The notes beneath the pieces are model-generated. The model made no database searches and was not told the DNA's origin. It saw only the letters and a list, made by a program, of their open reading frames with translations. Below, piece after piece: positions 43,182 through 53,207 of a DNA stretch of 64,000 nt; the stretch's first letter is position 1; the number at the start of each line of letters is the position of its first letter. The position numbers and the translations under genes were made by a program. The stretch comes from Sphingobacteriales bacterium (GTDB lineage: Bacteria > Bacteroidota > Bacteroidia > Chitinophagales > Chitinophagaceae), in the NCBI GenBank assembly GCA_016192105.1, contig JACPUV010000026.1, forward strand, positions 342,378 through 406,377. The letters are read 5' to 3'.

Positions 43182-45635
43182 TTATCTCCACTTATTCCTG
43201 AACCTATCCCATGTTGTCAGTCCGATCTTTACTTGCACAGGGTTGTTGAATTTATTCGCCGCGGAACCCACAACGTACACGCCCAGCTTGACCCGGGCCA
43301 GCGGGTTGAAAGGCCATTTGAAGACCCGCTCCAGTCCGGCAAAGAATTCAAAATAACGCAGGGATCTTTCCTTTGTGAACAGGAACCCGCCGCCGGCGAT
43401 CTCCTGGAGTTTAAGCTTTTTCAGGAAAGGAATCTTATTGATCAGGGCCCCGTTGAACTCATGCAGCAGGTTGCCCTGGAAGAAACGGTCAAAGACCGGG
43501 AAGGTGGAATCCAGGGCCTGAAAAGAATTCTGCGGGTTCTGGAAGAAAAGCGGGTCTCCCTGGCGCATGAATTTGTAATCAATGATCCGGAGGTCCTTGA
43601 TTTTGGCAAAATCGCCCGTTTTGATATAATAGGAGGTATTTCCCAATACGCCCAGGTTAATACTTTGTTCCAGCCCGAATTCGAAATAATCAAAACTGAT
43701 CTCACTTCCGAACAGGGTGGGTATGCCCTTTTTCCAGATCACATAAAAAGTGGGCCATTTGGAACCAAGAAATATCTTTTCCTTCGGTTCCCGGATATAT
43801 TTCAGCCCGGGCGTGAGATAGAGTTTGATCTCATTGTAGGTAGCGTTGTACGCCTCAAAATCCACCGGCGGCTCATTGGGTATCCCGAAAATGCTGTCTG
43901 CATTATTCCCCACTTTATAACCGGCGACCGAGCGGCGGAAGGCCACTTCAAATTTATTCATGAGCCGGACCCCGTTGAAGATCTCCAGTTCATGCCCCAC
44001 TTCTATTGAATTATTCAGGTAGATATTGCTTCGCTTAAGCACATTCACCCAGGCATCCCCGGGGTAAATGAATTCAAAATTGCGGCCGGCTGTAATGTTG
44101 ACCTGCCCCTGGTTAAAGGGATTGTATTTCCTCCGGATGCCAATGGTCCCGTTCAGGTCCCGGTTACGGAACCCGTAACTGAGATCCGCTTCAAGAGACA
44201 GGTTTTTCCTTGAGGGATACGTCTTCCGGTACGCGCCGGATACTTTCAAACGGGCCCCGCCAAAAGCGATTGGCTGTACCAGGGAGGTGATCGGCGGCAA
44301 TATCCACATCCGTTCTTTCTTGTGGTCATTGAACACCTGCCCGAATACCAGCATCTTGGTCCAGGTGATCCGGTTCAGGATACGATCCATGGAATCCAGG
44401 TAGGATTCACTGCGCATATACTTATAAATACTGTCCTGGTAACGGGCATACTTGGCCTGCTGTACCGACAATGGTTCAGTCCGCACCTGTTGCCAGAACA
44501 AGGAATCCTTTTCATAGGCCTGCTGCGTGGTGGTGCTTACTTCATTACCGAAATGACCTCTTTTAAAATTCTTTTTCAGGTCATACCCGGAATAGACGGC
44601 GATGGTTTCCCCGTAGCGCCGGCCTCCTTTCACTTTCGTATAATAATTAAACTGCTGCCGGGTGATCATCCGGGCGCTGTCCCCCACATTGCCATACTCC
44701 TGTTTCACTTCCATGTAATCAAATTCCGGCATATGCGCCGAAGGAATCCGGAACTCGGTACTGAATACCGTCCAGGTGCTGTCCTGTATCCGGATCTCCC
44801 CTTCGATCGTGGCATTACTCAACTGCCGCGGGCGGATCGCGATGGTATAGATCTTGGGTTTCACGGTCCGGTCGATCCTAATGGTCTTAAACTTATACGC
44901 TACCAGGCCGCTATAACTCAGGGGAGACACAAAGGGAATTTTGGACACCGGCGGCGCCTGGATCATATTGTTGAAAATATAAAAATCCCCGTCGGTAGTG
45001 GTCAGGTAAAAAAGGCTCTCTTCATGCCCGCCCCGTTTTTTCACCCCGATTCGTTCTTCACGGATCTGCCCCCCGGCGCTTTTATCCAGCCGCAGGGATA
45101 CTTCGGTCATCGACATCCCTTCGAAATTTTCGCGGGGCACGCTGTCGGTCTCTTCCGGTTTGTTTCTTTTTGTAACCCCGGAATCCAGCTGAAAAGCGCG
45201 GATATATACATTACAGGAATAGGAACCAATTGCGTTCAGGATGGGATCCTTTTCTTTGATCACATGCCGGATCAGCTCTTCGGCCCGGTCACGGGTCTTT
45301 ACCCTCAGCACCACTTCGCCCAGGCTGATACCCTCATCAATCTCCATCATCACATTCTCGGTAATATCTTCATTGTTGATATAAAAAGTGACCACTTTGG
45401 TTTTAAACCCCATCATGCTCACCACCAGGTCATACTTGCCCCTTTCCAGGTAAAAGGCAAAGGATCCGTCATCCTTGGTAACGGTGCCTTTCCGGAGTTC
45501 CTTGACTTCCACGCTGGCCAGTTGCAGGGGCTCTTTTTTGTTATCCATGACCACGCCTGATACTTTATACAACTGTGCATCTGCCAGGAAGGCGGAAAAA
45601 AGCAGAAGGGATAAGAGGATAGGTTTTCTGTTCAT
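43182..45635 (-). CDS. DUF5686 protein with carboxypeptidase-regulatory-like domain
   Basis: The 817 residues begin with a signal peptide (LLLFSAFLADAQ). A CarboxypepD_reg-like beta domain (YKVSGVVMDNKKEPLQLASV, about 22-105) follows, then a long DUF5686 region. The last 350 residues are strand-rich with many aromatics and end near FRNKWR. The plan suggests an outer-membrane barrel with a periplasmic or surface domain. DUF5686 has no assigned function and is widespread in Bacteroidota. Alone on the minus strand, with 60 bp to the DHFR-like pair downstream. Confidence 0.9.
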   Translation of the reverse strand: MNRKPILLSLLLFSAFLADAQLYKVSGVVMDNKKEPLQLASVEVKELRKGTVTKDDGSFAFYLERGKYDLVVSMMGFKTKVVTFYINNEDITENVMMEIDEGISLGEVVLRVKTRDRAEELIRHVIKEKDPILNAIGSYSCNVYIRAFQLDSGVTKRNKPEETDSVPRENFEGMSMTEVSLRLDKSAGGQIREERIGVKKRGGHEESLFYLTTTDGDFYIFNNMIQAPPVSKIPFVSPLSYSGLVAYKFKTIRIDRTVKPKIYTIAIRPRQLSNATIEGEIRIQDSTWTVFSTEFRIPSAHMPEFDYMEVKQEYGNVGDSARMITRQQFNYYTKVKGGRRYGETIAVYSGYDLKKNFKRGHFGNEVSTTTQQAYEKDSLFWQQVRTEPLSVQQAKYARYQDSIYKYMRSESYLDSMDRILNRITWTKMLVFGQVFNDHKKERMWILPPITSLVQPIAFGGARLKVSGAYRKTYPSRKNLSLEADLSYGFRNRDLNGTIGIRRKYNPFNQGQVNITAGRNFEFIYPGDAWVNVLKRSNIYLNNSIEVGHELEIFNGVRLMNKFEVAFRRSVAGYKVGNNADSIFGIPNEPPVDFEAYNATYNEIKLYLTPGLKYIREPKEKIFLGSKWPTFYVIWKKGIPTLFGSEISFDYFEFGLEQSINLGVLGNTSYYIKTGDFAKIKDLRIIDYKFMRQGDPLFFQNPQNSFQALDSTFPVFDRFFQGNLLHEFNGALINKIPFLKKLKLQEIAGGGFLFTKERSLRYFEFFAGLERVFKWPFNPLARVKLGVYVVGSAANKFNNPVQVKIGLTTWDRFRNKWR

Positions 45636-45839
45636 TGCCAGGGTGAGAATTACAGGTTTAACAGCAAATGTTACAAATTGATCCGTCTGTTCGCAGGCCG
45701 CCGGATTAATTTAACTTTATTTAACACCTTGCTGTACCCGGAGTATTCCGCGATCAGCCGGTATATAATGCTGCAAAAATAGCTGATTATTTGTACCGGC
45801 ATGCTACCTCCCGGGTTACCGGGAAATGAATGAAGAGAA

Positions 45840-48800
45840 TCAGAGCGGGATCTCTGCACAGAGCGTAAATCCGTTTCCCGGAGAGGTTTCAATATCCAGC
45901 CGGCCGCCATATATACTAAGCCGGCCTTTCATATTCCGGATACCGATACCATCGGTTGATTTGCCGGATTCCATCCCCTTTCCATTGTCCCTGATCCAGA
46001 GCTGCACTTTATCCTTTTTAACCTGCAGCCGGATATCCACCCGGGTCGCCTGCGCATATTTGATGATATTGGTACATTGCTCCTGGGCAATGCGGTAGAG
46101 CGCAATCTTCTTTTTATCATCGAGCAGATCTTCCCGGAACCCCTTGCGGCTGAACGAAACTTTGATATGCTGCTGGTGAAACATCTCATGGGCGAGGGAG
46201 GTTAATTGTTTGGGCAGGCTCATCAGTTTCAGGTCCGGGGTGGCCAGGGAATGGGACAGCTTCCGGTTTTCTTCAATAGCATGCTGAATATTCAGGATAC
46301 TGCTATTCAGCACCTCTTTATGTTTCTCCGGGTCTTCCGCCACCACAGAGAGAATCATTTTAGTCCCCACCAGGATCTGGTTCACATTATCATGCAGCTC
46401 CTGCCCCAGGAAGTTCCGTTCTTTTTCCTGGGCGTCCAGTGCGGTTTCCGTGATGAGTACCTGCTCCAGCCTTTGCCTTTCATTCAAATCTTCTTCCAGC
46501 TTTCTTTTCTCGGTAATATCATTTCGGATGGCGAGAAACTGGTAGGGCTTTCCTTTTTCGTTCAGGAAGGGTACAATGGTGGTCCCGGCCCAGTGTATGC
46601 TGCCATCCTTGGCTTTATTACTGACATCTGCTTTCAGCACTTTCCCGGACTTGATCGTTTTCCAGAATTGTTGCCAGAATGATTTCGGGTGTTGCCCGGA
46701 ATTCAGTACCCGGTGGTTGACGCCGATGATCTCTTCTTTGGAATACCCGTACAGTTTCTGGAAATTATCATTAACATAGGTAATGTTCCCGTTGAAATCG
46801 GCAAACGATACAATAGTGGCCTGGTCAATTGCATATTTATAGGCAGAGATTTCCTTGATGCTCTGTTGCAAAGCCTCTTCGGCTTTTTTCTGGGCGGAAA
46901 TATCGTGCCAGATGGTGTAAAACAACTGCTTCCCTTTGATAAGAATGGGGGTTAGCATAACTTCTACGGGGAAAACAGTGCCATCCGCCTTCCGGTGAAG
47001 CCATTCAAACCGGTTATACCCTTTTTCCAGGGCTTCCCGGATCATCCGTTTTGCCTTCTCGTAAGAATAAGCGCCATCCGGTTGTTTGCGCGGTGACAAT
47101 TTCCAGGGAGGCTGGTTCATGAATTCCTCCCGGGAGGAGTAGCCCAGGAGTGAAACCGTTGCATTGTTGCAATCAATGAAATTCCTGCCATCGAGCAGGA
47201 GGATCGCTTCTGTGGATTCATGGAATAAACGCTGAAAGGCCAGCTCACTCTCCACCAGTTCCTGCTGGGTCCGTTTCAACTGGGTAATATCCGCCCCCAT
47301 ACCTACCACGCAGGGCAGGCCCTCGTAAATCAGCGCCATCGAATTAATGTAGATCGGTATTTTCTTTTTATTTTTTGTAACCAGTTCTACTTCCGTGCCC
47401 GGCAGGGTCTCGCGGAAAATATGGCCGATCCGGGTCCTGACTTTTTCTTTTTCATCGCCTTCGTAGAAATCAAGCGGGTGCATGTGGCGGATCTCCCGGG
47501 CACTGTAACCGGTGATGGTCTCAAAATTCTTATTCCAGCGGATGAACTTCCCCTCCTTTGTGTACAGGTAAAAAAGACCCGGCATCTTCTGGATCAGTGA
47601 GTCGGAAAGCATTTTCTCGAACTGCAGCTTCTCTTCGATCAGTTTCTGCTGCGTGATATCCACAAAAGCACCAATAACCCGCACCGGCTGACCTTCTTCA
47701 TTACGGATCAGGTAGGCCCGGTCCAGCACCGTACCCCAGGAACCATCCGGCAACCGATAACGGAATTCATCCTGCCAGGAATCCAGTTCATTCCGCCGGG
47801 CCCGCCGAATGCGTTTAGTAACTTTTTTGCGGTCATCCGGGTGTATTTTCAGCGACCAATCCTCCAGGTCCGGTACGGGTAGTGACGGATCATACCCCAT
47901 CATGTTATAAAAGGCTTCATTCCACCAGGTGCTGTCATTCACCAGGTCCCATTCCCAGACGGCGTCATTGGTGGCTTTGGAAAGGAGCTGGAACCGTTCA
48001 TTAAACTGACGGATCTGCGCTTCAATCTTTTTCTGTTCAGTAATATCATGAAAGCTCAGGCTGAATAATTTTTTCCCGCCGGTGTCGGTAAATACAGAAG
48101 AAGATAAATGGGCCGGGAACCGGGTGCCGTCTTTCCGGATCAGGAACACGGCGCTGGCCGCAAATCCCTTTTCCTTCCTGACTAACTGGTGCTCCGCCCA
48201 ACTGCGGTCTGCTGTATCCACCAGCCTGTCAAGACCCCGTTGCTTTATTTCTGCCTCGGTCAGGTTCAGCATGACCTGTGCCGCCTGGTTAGCGGCTTCA
48301 ATATCCCCTTCCTCACTCCCCAGCATGATACCGTCCAGGCTTTGCTCAAAGAAAGAACGAAGTTTATCCTCGCTTTCCTGCAACAGGATCCTGGCCATCC
48401 GCTCTTCGTGAATATCCCTGAAATTAATGGATATCACTTCCACATTTTTTATATGTAAAAGGTTGGAGAATGTACTTTCCAGGTAATGCCAGCTATTGTC
48501 TTTATACAGGAACCTGTATTGGGCTGTGACCACTTTTCCCGGTTCCTGCAGCAGTTCTTCCAGGGTGAGCTGAAGCCCCGGCAGGTCGTCCGGATGGGTG
48601 AACGCCGCCGGGTTTACCCCGACGATATTGTCATCCAGGTAACCGGTGATCCGGCGGGCCGAATCACTGACGAATTTAAAAGTAAGTTCCTTACCCAGCA
48701 GGACAATACCGCTGGGTGAATGCTGGGTAATTTCACGGAACAATGTTTCGCTTTCGGCGAGTTTTGCCTGGGCCTGTTTCCGCGAACTGATATCAAGAAA

Positions 48801-50984
48801 TGAACCATACAAACAGATCGGTTCCCCGGCTTCATCCCGGATCACATGGGCTACAAATTCAACCGGGAATAGGGTGCCGTCTGTTCGCATAGCCGTATCT
48901 TCCCCGCTGATATAACCCCGGGTTTGCAGTACCTCCATTGACCGGAGGAAACCATCTCCATAAAATACATCAGCCAGTTTTTTCCCGACCAGCTCCTGGC
49001 TGTCCCGGGCTCCCCACATGCGCACACTGGCCTGGTTCACATACGTGATTGTACCTTCCATATCCGCCATACCGATTCCACTGATCGTGGATTCAATAGC
49101 CGCTTCCTTCAACCGGAGTTCCTTTTCATTCAGCACGCGTTTGGTAATGTCCTCATGTACACCGATGATCCGCCGGGCCAGTCCCCTGCTATCCCTTCCC
49201 GTCACATTCCCTGTAAAGCGAAACCATTTCAGTTCCCCGCTTTTACAAACCACCCGGAAAGTGGCATCAAAGGAAGGCTCCTTTCCTTTCAGTGAATTGA
49301 TGAATTTCCCAACAACGGCTTCCTGGTCGGCTTTATAGATGGCATTGAGCCAGAAATCAGGGGTTGCCAGGTCCCTCTCACTTAAAAAACCGGTTTGTTC
49401 TCTTGTTTTCTGGGATATAAAGGCAGTCTTTTTCTCAAAATTCATTTCCCATACCCCCAGTTCACTTTTGTCAAGCGCCAGTTTCCAGCGGAGCTCATTC
49501 TCCCGGATGCTGTTCTCGGCATTCTTCCGGTCGGTGATATCCCGCATAAAGGAAACAAAACTGGTCCCGGTCAGCCGCCGGGTGGTGGATTCAATATAGA
49601 TCCCGCTGCCGTCTTTTTTTCTAAAATATCGTTCATTGGTCACTGTTATCCCCTTGTCCAGCCCCAGGTACCGGGGCGGGTTTTCCAGGAGATCTTCCGG
49701 GAATAGGATATCCGTAATTTTTAGCTGCAGAAACTCTTGCTCCGAGTAACCGAAAAGCTCGGTCATCCGTTTATTAACGGAGAGGTAACAACCTTTTTCC
49801 ACATCATAGAAGCACACTCCGTCGGCTCCTTCTTCAAACAGGGTCCGGTACCGGAACTCACTTTCCAGTATTTCATCTTCCATTTTTTTCCGTTCGCTGA
49901 TATCCCGGCCGATCACAAGGATCCGGTCATCCGAGAGCAGCTTGGTGTTGAGCTCCGCATAAAAGCAGCTGCCGTCTTTTCGCCGGACTTTTCGTTCCTG
50001 CATCACCGGTAAATACGCCATCACTTCCGGAATGCGGATGGGCGGTTCTCCCGGAGGCAGCACCAGGAGTTGAAAGAGGTTGAGCCCGGTTAATTCTTCC
50101 CTGGAATACCCTGTCAGTTTTTCTGCCATGGGGTTTACATCCTGGCATTGACCCTGCAGGTCCGCAATGATGATCGCATCCCCCGCCTGTTCCACCAGCG
50201 AACGGTACCGCTGCTCACTTTTGATCAGCAGTTCTTCCATATTCTTCTGCGCCGTTATATCCCGGTAATACACGGATACCCCTTCCGGCGAAGGATAAAT
50301 AAAATCCTCGAACCATTTTTTTCCCCTGGAATAATACAGTTCCACCCGCAGGGGCTGCTGGGTCCGCATAGCTTCATCGAGGCTGTGATAAAAAGGCTCG
50401 TCCACCACATCCGGAAATTCTTTCCATATATTTTTCCCGATCAGCTCGTTGGCAGGACGGCCATGCAATTCCGCCGCCGTACTATTGAGAAAAGTATAAT
50501 TCCAGTTCTGATCAAGTGCAATAAACGCATCCGTTACCCGCTCAAAAACACGGTTGATCCCTTCGGCCGGTGACAGGGCAGCCGATGCAGAAAGCCCGGT
50601 ATTATCCCGGACGGTGCCCATGACCCCGATAATGGCCTGCTGATCACGCAGGGGCCGGAGCTCCATCAGGAATCCCCTGGTCTTGTTTGGACAAACCCAT
50701 TCAAAATAAGCCTTCTCGCCGCTAAGCGCAACAGTCAGCCTTTCCCGGAACCCGGATTGTTGCTCTTCGGTCATATGATCTGTTAATGAAACAGCCGCAG
50801 GTTTATTTTCGTTTGCCCGGTGACAGAGGGAGAGACAGGATTTGTTTTGCCAGGTAAGCTGCCCGTACTGGTCAAACATACAGATAGCATCTGCAATGGC
50901 ATCCAGCATTAATGGGTAAACCGATCCGCCCATAGTTGCAGGATCCGTAAAATTGGTTTTGTGGTGGGGATAAGGTGATGACAT
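45840..50984 (-). CDS. Twelve-PAS cytosolic sensor histidine kinase (HisKA_3 type)
   Basis: The ATG at 50984 (MSSPYPHHK) gives 1714 residues; a GTG frame reaches 51050. No membrane helix or signal is seen, so it is cytosolic. Twelve PAS units of about 120 residues can be counted in series. Most end in a PAC-like DIT/DIS motif (RDITAQK, RDISERK, HDITEQK, VDITQQK, HDISAQK, NDITEKR), joined by short helical ESE linkers. The kinase part is of the NarL-partner type: ERNFLGQELHDNVNQIL with the phospho-accepting His, then an HATPase with DNGKGM and GIGIRNMKGR. No response regulator gene is adjacent, so this is an orphan kinase. Ligands of the PAS domains are unknown. Confidence 0.93.
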   Translation of the reverse strand: MSSPYPHHKTNFTDPATMGGSVYPLMLDAIADAICMFDQYGQLTWQNKSCLSLCHRANENKPAAVSLTDHMTEEQQSGFRERLTVALSGEKAYFEWVCPNKTRGFLMELRPLRDQQAIIGVMGTVRDNTGLSASAALSPAEGINRVFERVTDAFIALDQNWNYTFLNSTAAELHGRPANELIGKNIWKEFPDVVDEPFYHSLDEAMRTQQPLRVELYYSRGKKWFEDFIYPSPEGVSVYYRDITAQKNMEELLIKSEQRYRSLVEQAGDAIIIADLQGQCQDVNPMAEKLTGYSREELTGLNLFQLLVLPPGEPPIRIPEVMAYLPVMQERKVRRKDGSCFYAELNTKLLSDDRILVIGRDISERKKMEDEILESEFRYRTLFEEGADGVCFYDVEKGCYLSVNKRMTELFGYSEQEFLQLKITDILFPEDLLENPPRYLGLDKGITVTNERYFRKKDGSGIYIESTTRRLTGTSFVSFMRDITDRKNAENSIRENELRWKLALDKSELGVWEMNFEKKTAFISQKTREQTGFLSERDLATPDFWLNAIYKADQEAVVGKFINSLKGKEPSFDATFRVVCKSGELKWFRFTGNVTGRDSRGLARRIIGVHEDITKRVLNEKELRLKEAAIESTISGIGMADMEGTITYVNQASVRMWGARDSQELVGKKLADVFYGDGFLRSMEVLQTRGYISGEDTAMRTDGTLFPVEFVAHVIRDEAGEPICLYGSFLDISSRKQAQAKLAESETLFREITQHSPSGIVLLGKELTFKFVSDSARRITGYLDDNIVGVNPAAFTHPDDLPGLQLTLEELLQEPGKVVTAQYRFLYKDNSWHYLESTFSNLLHIKNVEVISINFRDIHEERMARILLQESEDKLRSFFEQSLDGIMLGSEEGDIEAANQAAQVMLNLTEAEIKQRGLDRLVDTADRSWAEHQLVRKEKGFAASAVFLIRKDGTRFPAHLSSSVFTDTGGKKLFSLSFHDITEQKKIEAQIRQFNERFQLLSKATNDAVWEWDLVNDSTWWNEAFYNMMGYDPSLPVPDLEDWSLKIHPDDRKKVTKRIRRARRNELDSWQDEFRYRLPDGSWGTVLDRAYLIRNEEGQPVRVIGAFVDITQQKLIEEKLQFEKMLSDSLIQKMPGLFYLYTKEGKFIRWNKNFETITGYSAREIRHMHPLDFYEGDEKEKVRTRIGHIFRETLPGTEVELVTKNKKKIPIYINSMALIYEGLPCVVGMGADITQLKRTQQELVESELAFQRLFHESTEAILLLDGRNFIDCNNATVSLLGYSSREEFMNQPPWKLSPRKQPDGAYSYEKAKRMIREALEKGYNRFEWLHRKADGTVFPVEVMLTPILIKGKQLFYTIWHDISAQKKAEEALQQSIKEISAYKYAIDQATIVSFADFNGNITYVNDNFQKLYGYSKEEIIGVNHRVLNSGQHPKSFWQQFWKTIKSGKVLKADVSNKAKDGSIHWAGTTIVPFLNEKGKPYQFLAIRNDITEKRKLEEDLNERQRLEQVLITETALDAQEKERNFLGQELHDNVNQILVGTKMILSVVAEDPEKHKEVLNSSILNIQHAIEENRKLSHSLATPDLKLMSLPKQLTSLAHEMFHQQHIKVSFSRKGFREDLLDDKKKIALYRIAQEQCTNIIKYAQATRVDIRLQVKKDKVQLWIRDNGKGMESGKSTDGIGIRNMKGRLSIYGGRLDIETSPGNGFTLCAEIPL

Positions 50985-51517
50985 ATATAATGTACTTAAA
51001 GCACAGCAACTCCCTGACAATGAATGTAAGAATTTAGTTTCATTTCCCACAGCCTGCCCCGGATATTAAAAAAGACCTTCGTAGATTATTTATAGACCCA
51101 TAATAGTTTACTCTTATGAGTCCCGTTGATAAAATAAGGGCATCGGCAGGGCATTTTCCCGGGCGGTATTCCCGGCAACAATTTTCTCAGACCGGGTATT
51201 TATAAACGAGACGGGCAAACAAGTCTGTTTTTAAATACATGAACTGAATGACCTGCTTTATCAAACTTTTAAATACCGGTTTTGTTTAACTAGTATCACC
51301 CCATCAACCCTGGGACGGAATTACAGGCGAAAAAATCAATCCATAACGTTCACCGGCACAATGTCTATCCACAGCCTGTGAATAAGTAAGATTAGGTAGT
51401 CACAGGATTGCTGATTAATATTGGAAATGAAGGGCAGGCTTCTGTAATCGGGCAGAAGACGCAAGATAATCCGGTACCGCCCTTTTGCCGGCTTTGAGAA
51501 ACATAAACCGAAGTGCA
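50985..51517. other. Long gap between the divergent kinase and phoH genes
   Basis: About 530 bp with no credible gene; a 60-codon minus frame at 51518-51336 lacks likeness to known proteins. The main feature is a facing pair of DnaA-box-like 9-mers (51365-51385, listed separately). The left part is AT-rich. Promoters for both flanking genes are expected here, but no exact TTG-N20-TAnnTTTG set was found. Confidence 0.5.
51365..51385. promoter_or_regulatory. Inverted pair of DnaA-box-like sites
   Basis: CTATCCACA (51365-51373, 8 of 9 to TTATNCACA) and TGTGAATAA (51377-51385, exact in reverse) face each other with a 3-bp gap. A DnaA-dependent control of phoH or the kinase is possible. Confidence 0.35.
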
Positions 51518-52489
51518 TTGACAGACACTATCATTAACCTTGAAACCGTAAACCCTATTGAATTTTTCGGAGTAAATAACGGTAAGCTCGACATCTTAAA
51601 AAAGAAATTCCCCCTGCTGAAAATCCTCTCCCGCGGTACCCAGCTGAAATTAAGCGGTGCGCCGGAACAGATTGAAAGTGCCCGGGAAAAGATTTCCCTG
51701 ATTGTTTCTTACCTGGAACGAAACGGACATATGAGCCAGAACTACTTTGAACAGATCCTGGGTGGTGACGATGCCGAAGTGATTGATCACTTCCGGGAAA
51801 AGAATCCCAATGAAGTACTGGTCTTTGGTCCGAACGGGAAATCCGTCAGGGCCCGTACGGCAAACCAGAAAAGACTGGTACAGGAAGCAGAGAAAAATGA
51901 TATCGTATTCGCGATCGGGCCAGCCGGTACCGGAAAGACCTATACCGCAGTGGCACTGGCGGTCAGGGCACTGAAGAACAAACAGGTCAAGAAGATCATC
52001 CTGACCCGTCCTGCTGTGGAAGCCGGAGAAAGCCTGGGCTTCCTGCCCGGTGACCTCAAGGAAAAGATTGATCCTTACCTGCGTCCTTTATACGATGCGC
52101 TGGATGACATGATCCCTGCTGATAAACTGGGCTACTATATGACCACCCGCACCATCGAGATCGCCCCGCTGGCTTATATGCGCGGCCGAACCCTTGATAA
52201 TGCGTTTATCATTCTCGATGAGGCCCAGAATGCCACCGACCTGCAGCTGAAAATGTTCCTCACCCGTATCGGCGCCAACGCCAAAGCCATCATCACGGGA
52301 GATATGACCCAGGTGGACCTGCCCCGCAACCAACGGAGCGGACTGGCCACGGCCGTTCGAATCCTGCAGAATATTGACGGTATCGGCCATATCGAACTGG
52401 ATGAAGAAGATGTGGTGCGGCACCGCCTCGTTAAACAAATCCTCCGGGCTTATACCAAAGAGCACGAGAAAGACGAGCGGCATTCATGA
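51518..52489 (+). CDS. phoH: PhoH-like ATPase
   Basis: A 323-residue protein. No ATG is available; TTG at 51518 (LTDTIINLETVNPIEF) fits the family start, with other in-frame TTGs at 51494 and 51485. It has an N-terminal KH-like part, then the P-loop domain: IGPAGTGKTYTAVALAV (Walker A), VEAGESLGFLPGDLKEKI, AFIILDEAQNATDLQLKMFL (Walker B) and ITGDMTQVDLP. PhoH proteins are linked to RNA metabolism and stress. Its stop overlaps the start of the next gene by 4 nt. Confidence 0.95.
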   Translation: MTDTIINLETVNPIEFFGVNNGKLDILKKKFPLLKILSRGTQLKLSGAPEQIESAREKISLIVSYLERNGHMSQNYFEQILGGDDAEVIDHFREKNPNEVLVFGPNGKSVRARTANQKRLVQEAEKNDIVFAIGPAGTGKTYTAVALAVRALKNKQVKKIILTRPAVEAGESLGFLPGDLKEKIDPYLRPLYDALDDMIPADKLGYYMTTRTIEIAPLAYMRGRTLDNAFIILDEAQNATDLQLKMFLTRIGANAKAIITGDMTQVDLPRNQRSGLATAVRILQNIDGIGHIELDEEDVVRHRLVKQILRAYTKEHEKDERHS

Positions 52490-53157
52490 ATCCTATTTTA
52501 ACTTTTACCAGGATAGGCAAAAGGCGGTCAGCAGGCTGCCTTTTGTTTTTACTTCTTGCCTGCTCCGTTCCCCGGAAAAAGGCCCCGGTCGTCTATCCCC
52601 CCGGCTACCTGGCCCGGAGTTATGAACAGGTGAACCGTGCAAAAAAATTGATCCATACCGGTGATATTATTTTCCGAAACGGAACCGATGAAGTCAGCGA
52701 AGCCGCCCGCAGTATGAACCGGAGCGATACCTCCTACTCCCACTGCGGCATACTGCTGTTGGAAAACGACAGCGCCTGGGTGTACCACGCCCTGGGAGGA
52801 CGCTATAACCCCGGTATGAAACTGCTGCGGGAACCGATCGACAGTTTCTGCAACCCCCGGGACAATAATGCATTTGGCATCTACCGCTATGACCTGACTC
52901 CCCTGCAAATAGGAGTGCTCCGGGAAACAGTACACCGGCATTTTAAAAACGGGCTGAAATTTGATATGTTTTTCAACTTTGAGACAGACGATGAAATGTA
53001 TTGTTCTGAATTTGTTTTCAAATCGCTGAACCACTCGCTGGAAGGTAAACTCAGCGGGCAACTGAGGCTGGATACCATTCCCTTTGGTGTTACCACAGAT
53101 GATATTTTCCTCAACCCCGCCTGTCATTTGGTAAAAAGAGAAAAATTTGTACTTTGA
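52486..53157 (+). CDS. YiiX/YebB-like cysteine hydrolase (NlpC/P60 superfamily) lipoprotein
   Basis: The 223 residues have a lipoprotein signal (LLFLLLACSVP, Cys26) and a permuted NlpC/P60-type fold. The catalytic His86 (SYSHCGIL) comes before the catalytic Cys173 (EMYCSEFVFKSL), and LIHTGDIIFR opens the domain. Members cleave amide or ester bonds in the envelope; the substrate is not known for this protein. It overlaps phoH by 4 nt. A new promoter follows at once for the next gene. Confidence 0.88.
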   Translation: MNPILTFTRIGKRRSAGCLLFLLLACSVPRKKAPVVYPPGYLARSYEQVNRAKKLIHTGDIIFRNGTDEVSEAARSMNRSDTSYSHCGILLLENDSAWVYHALGGRYNPGMKLLREPIDSFCNPRDNNAFGIYRYDLTPLQIGVLRETVHRHFKNGLKFDMFFNFETDDEMYCSEFVFKSLNHSLEGKLSGQLRLDTIPFGVTTDDIFLNPACHLVKREKFVL

Positions 53158-53186
53158 CAGATTCTTACCCTTAATTGCTACTTTTG
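53154..53186 (+). promoter_or_regulatory. Promoter of the first DUF4878 lipoprotein
   Basis: TTG (53154-53156), 22 nt, then TACTTTTG (53179-53186), an exact TAnnTTTG. The TTG box overlaps the stop codon region of the upstream hydrolase gene. Leader about 15-20 nt. Confidence 0.55.
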
Positions 53187-53207
53187 AATCCTTAAACCCC
53201 TCAAAAA

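Noticed and set aside
44322..45560. 412-codon plus-strand open frame opposite the DUF5686 gene
   Set aside because: It is a shadow of the minus-strand gene: rich in His, Gly and Pro, no start context, no domain likeness, while the other strand has a signal peptide and known domains.
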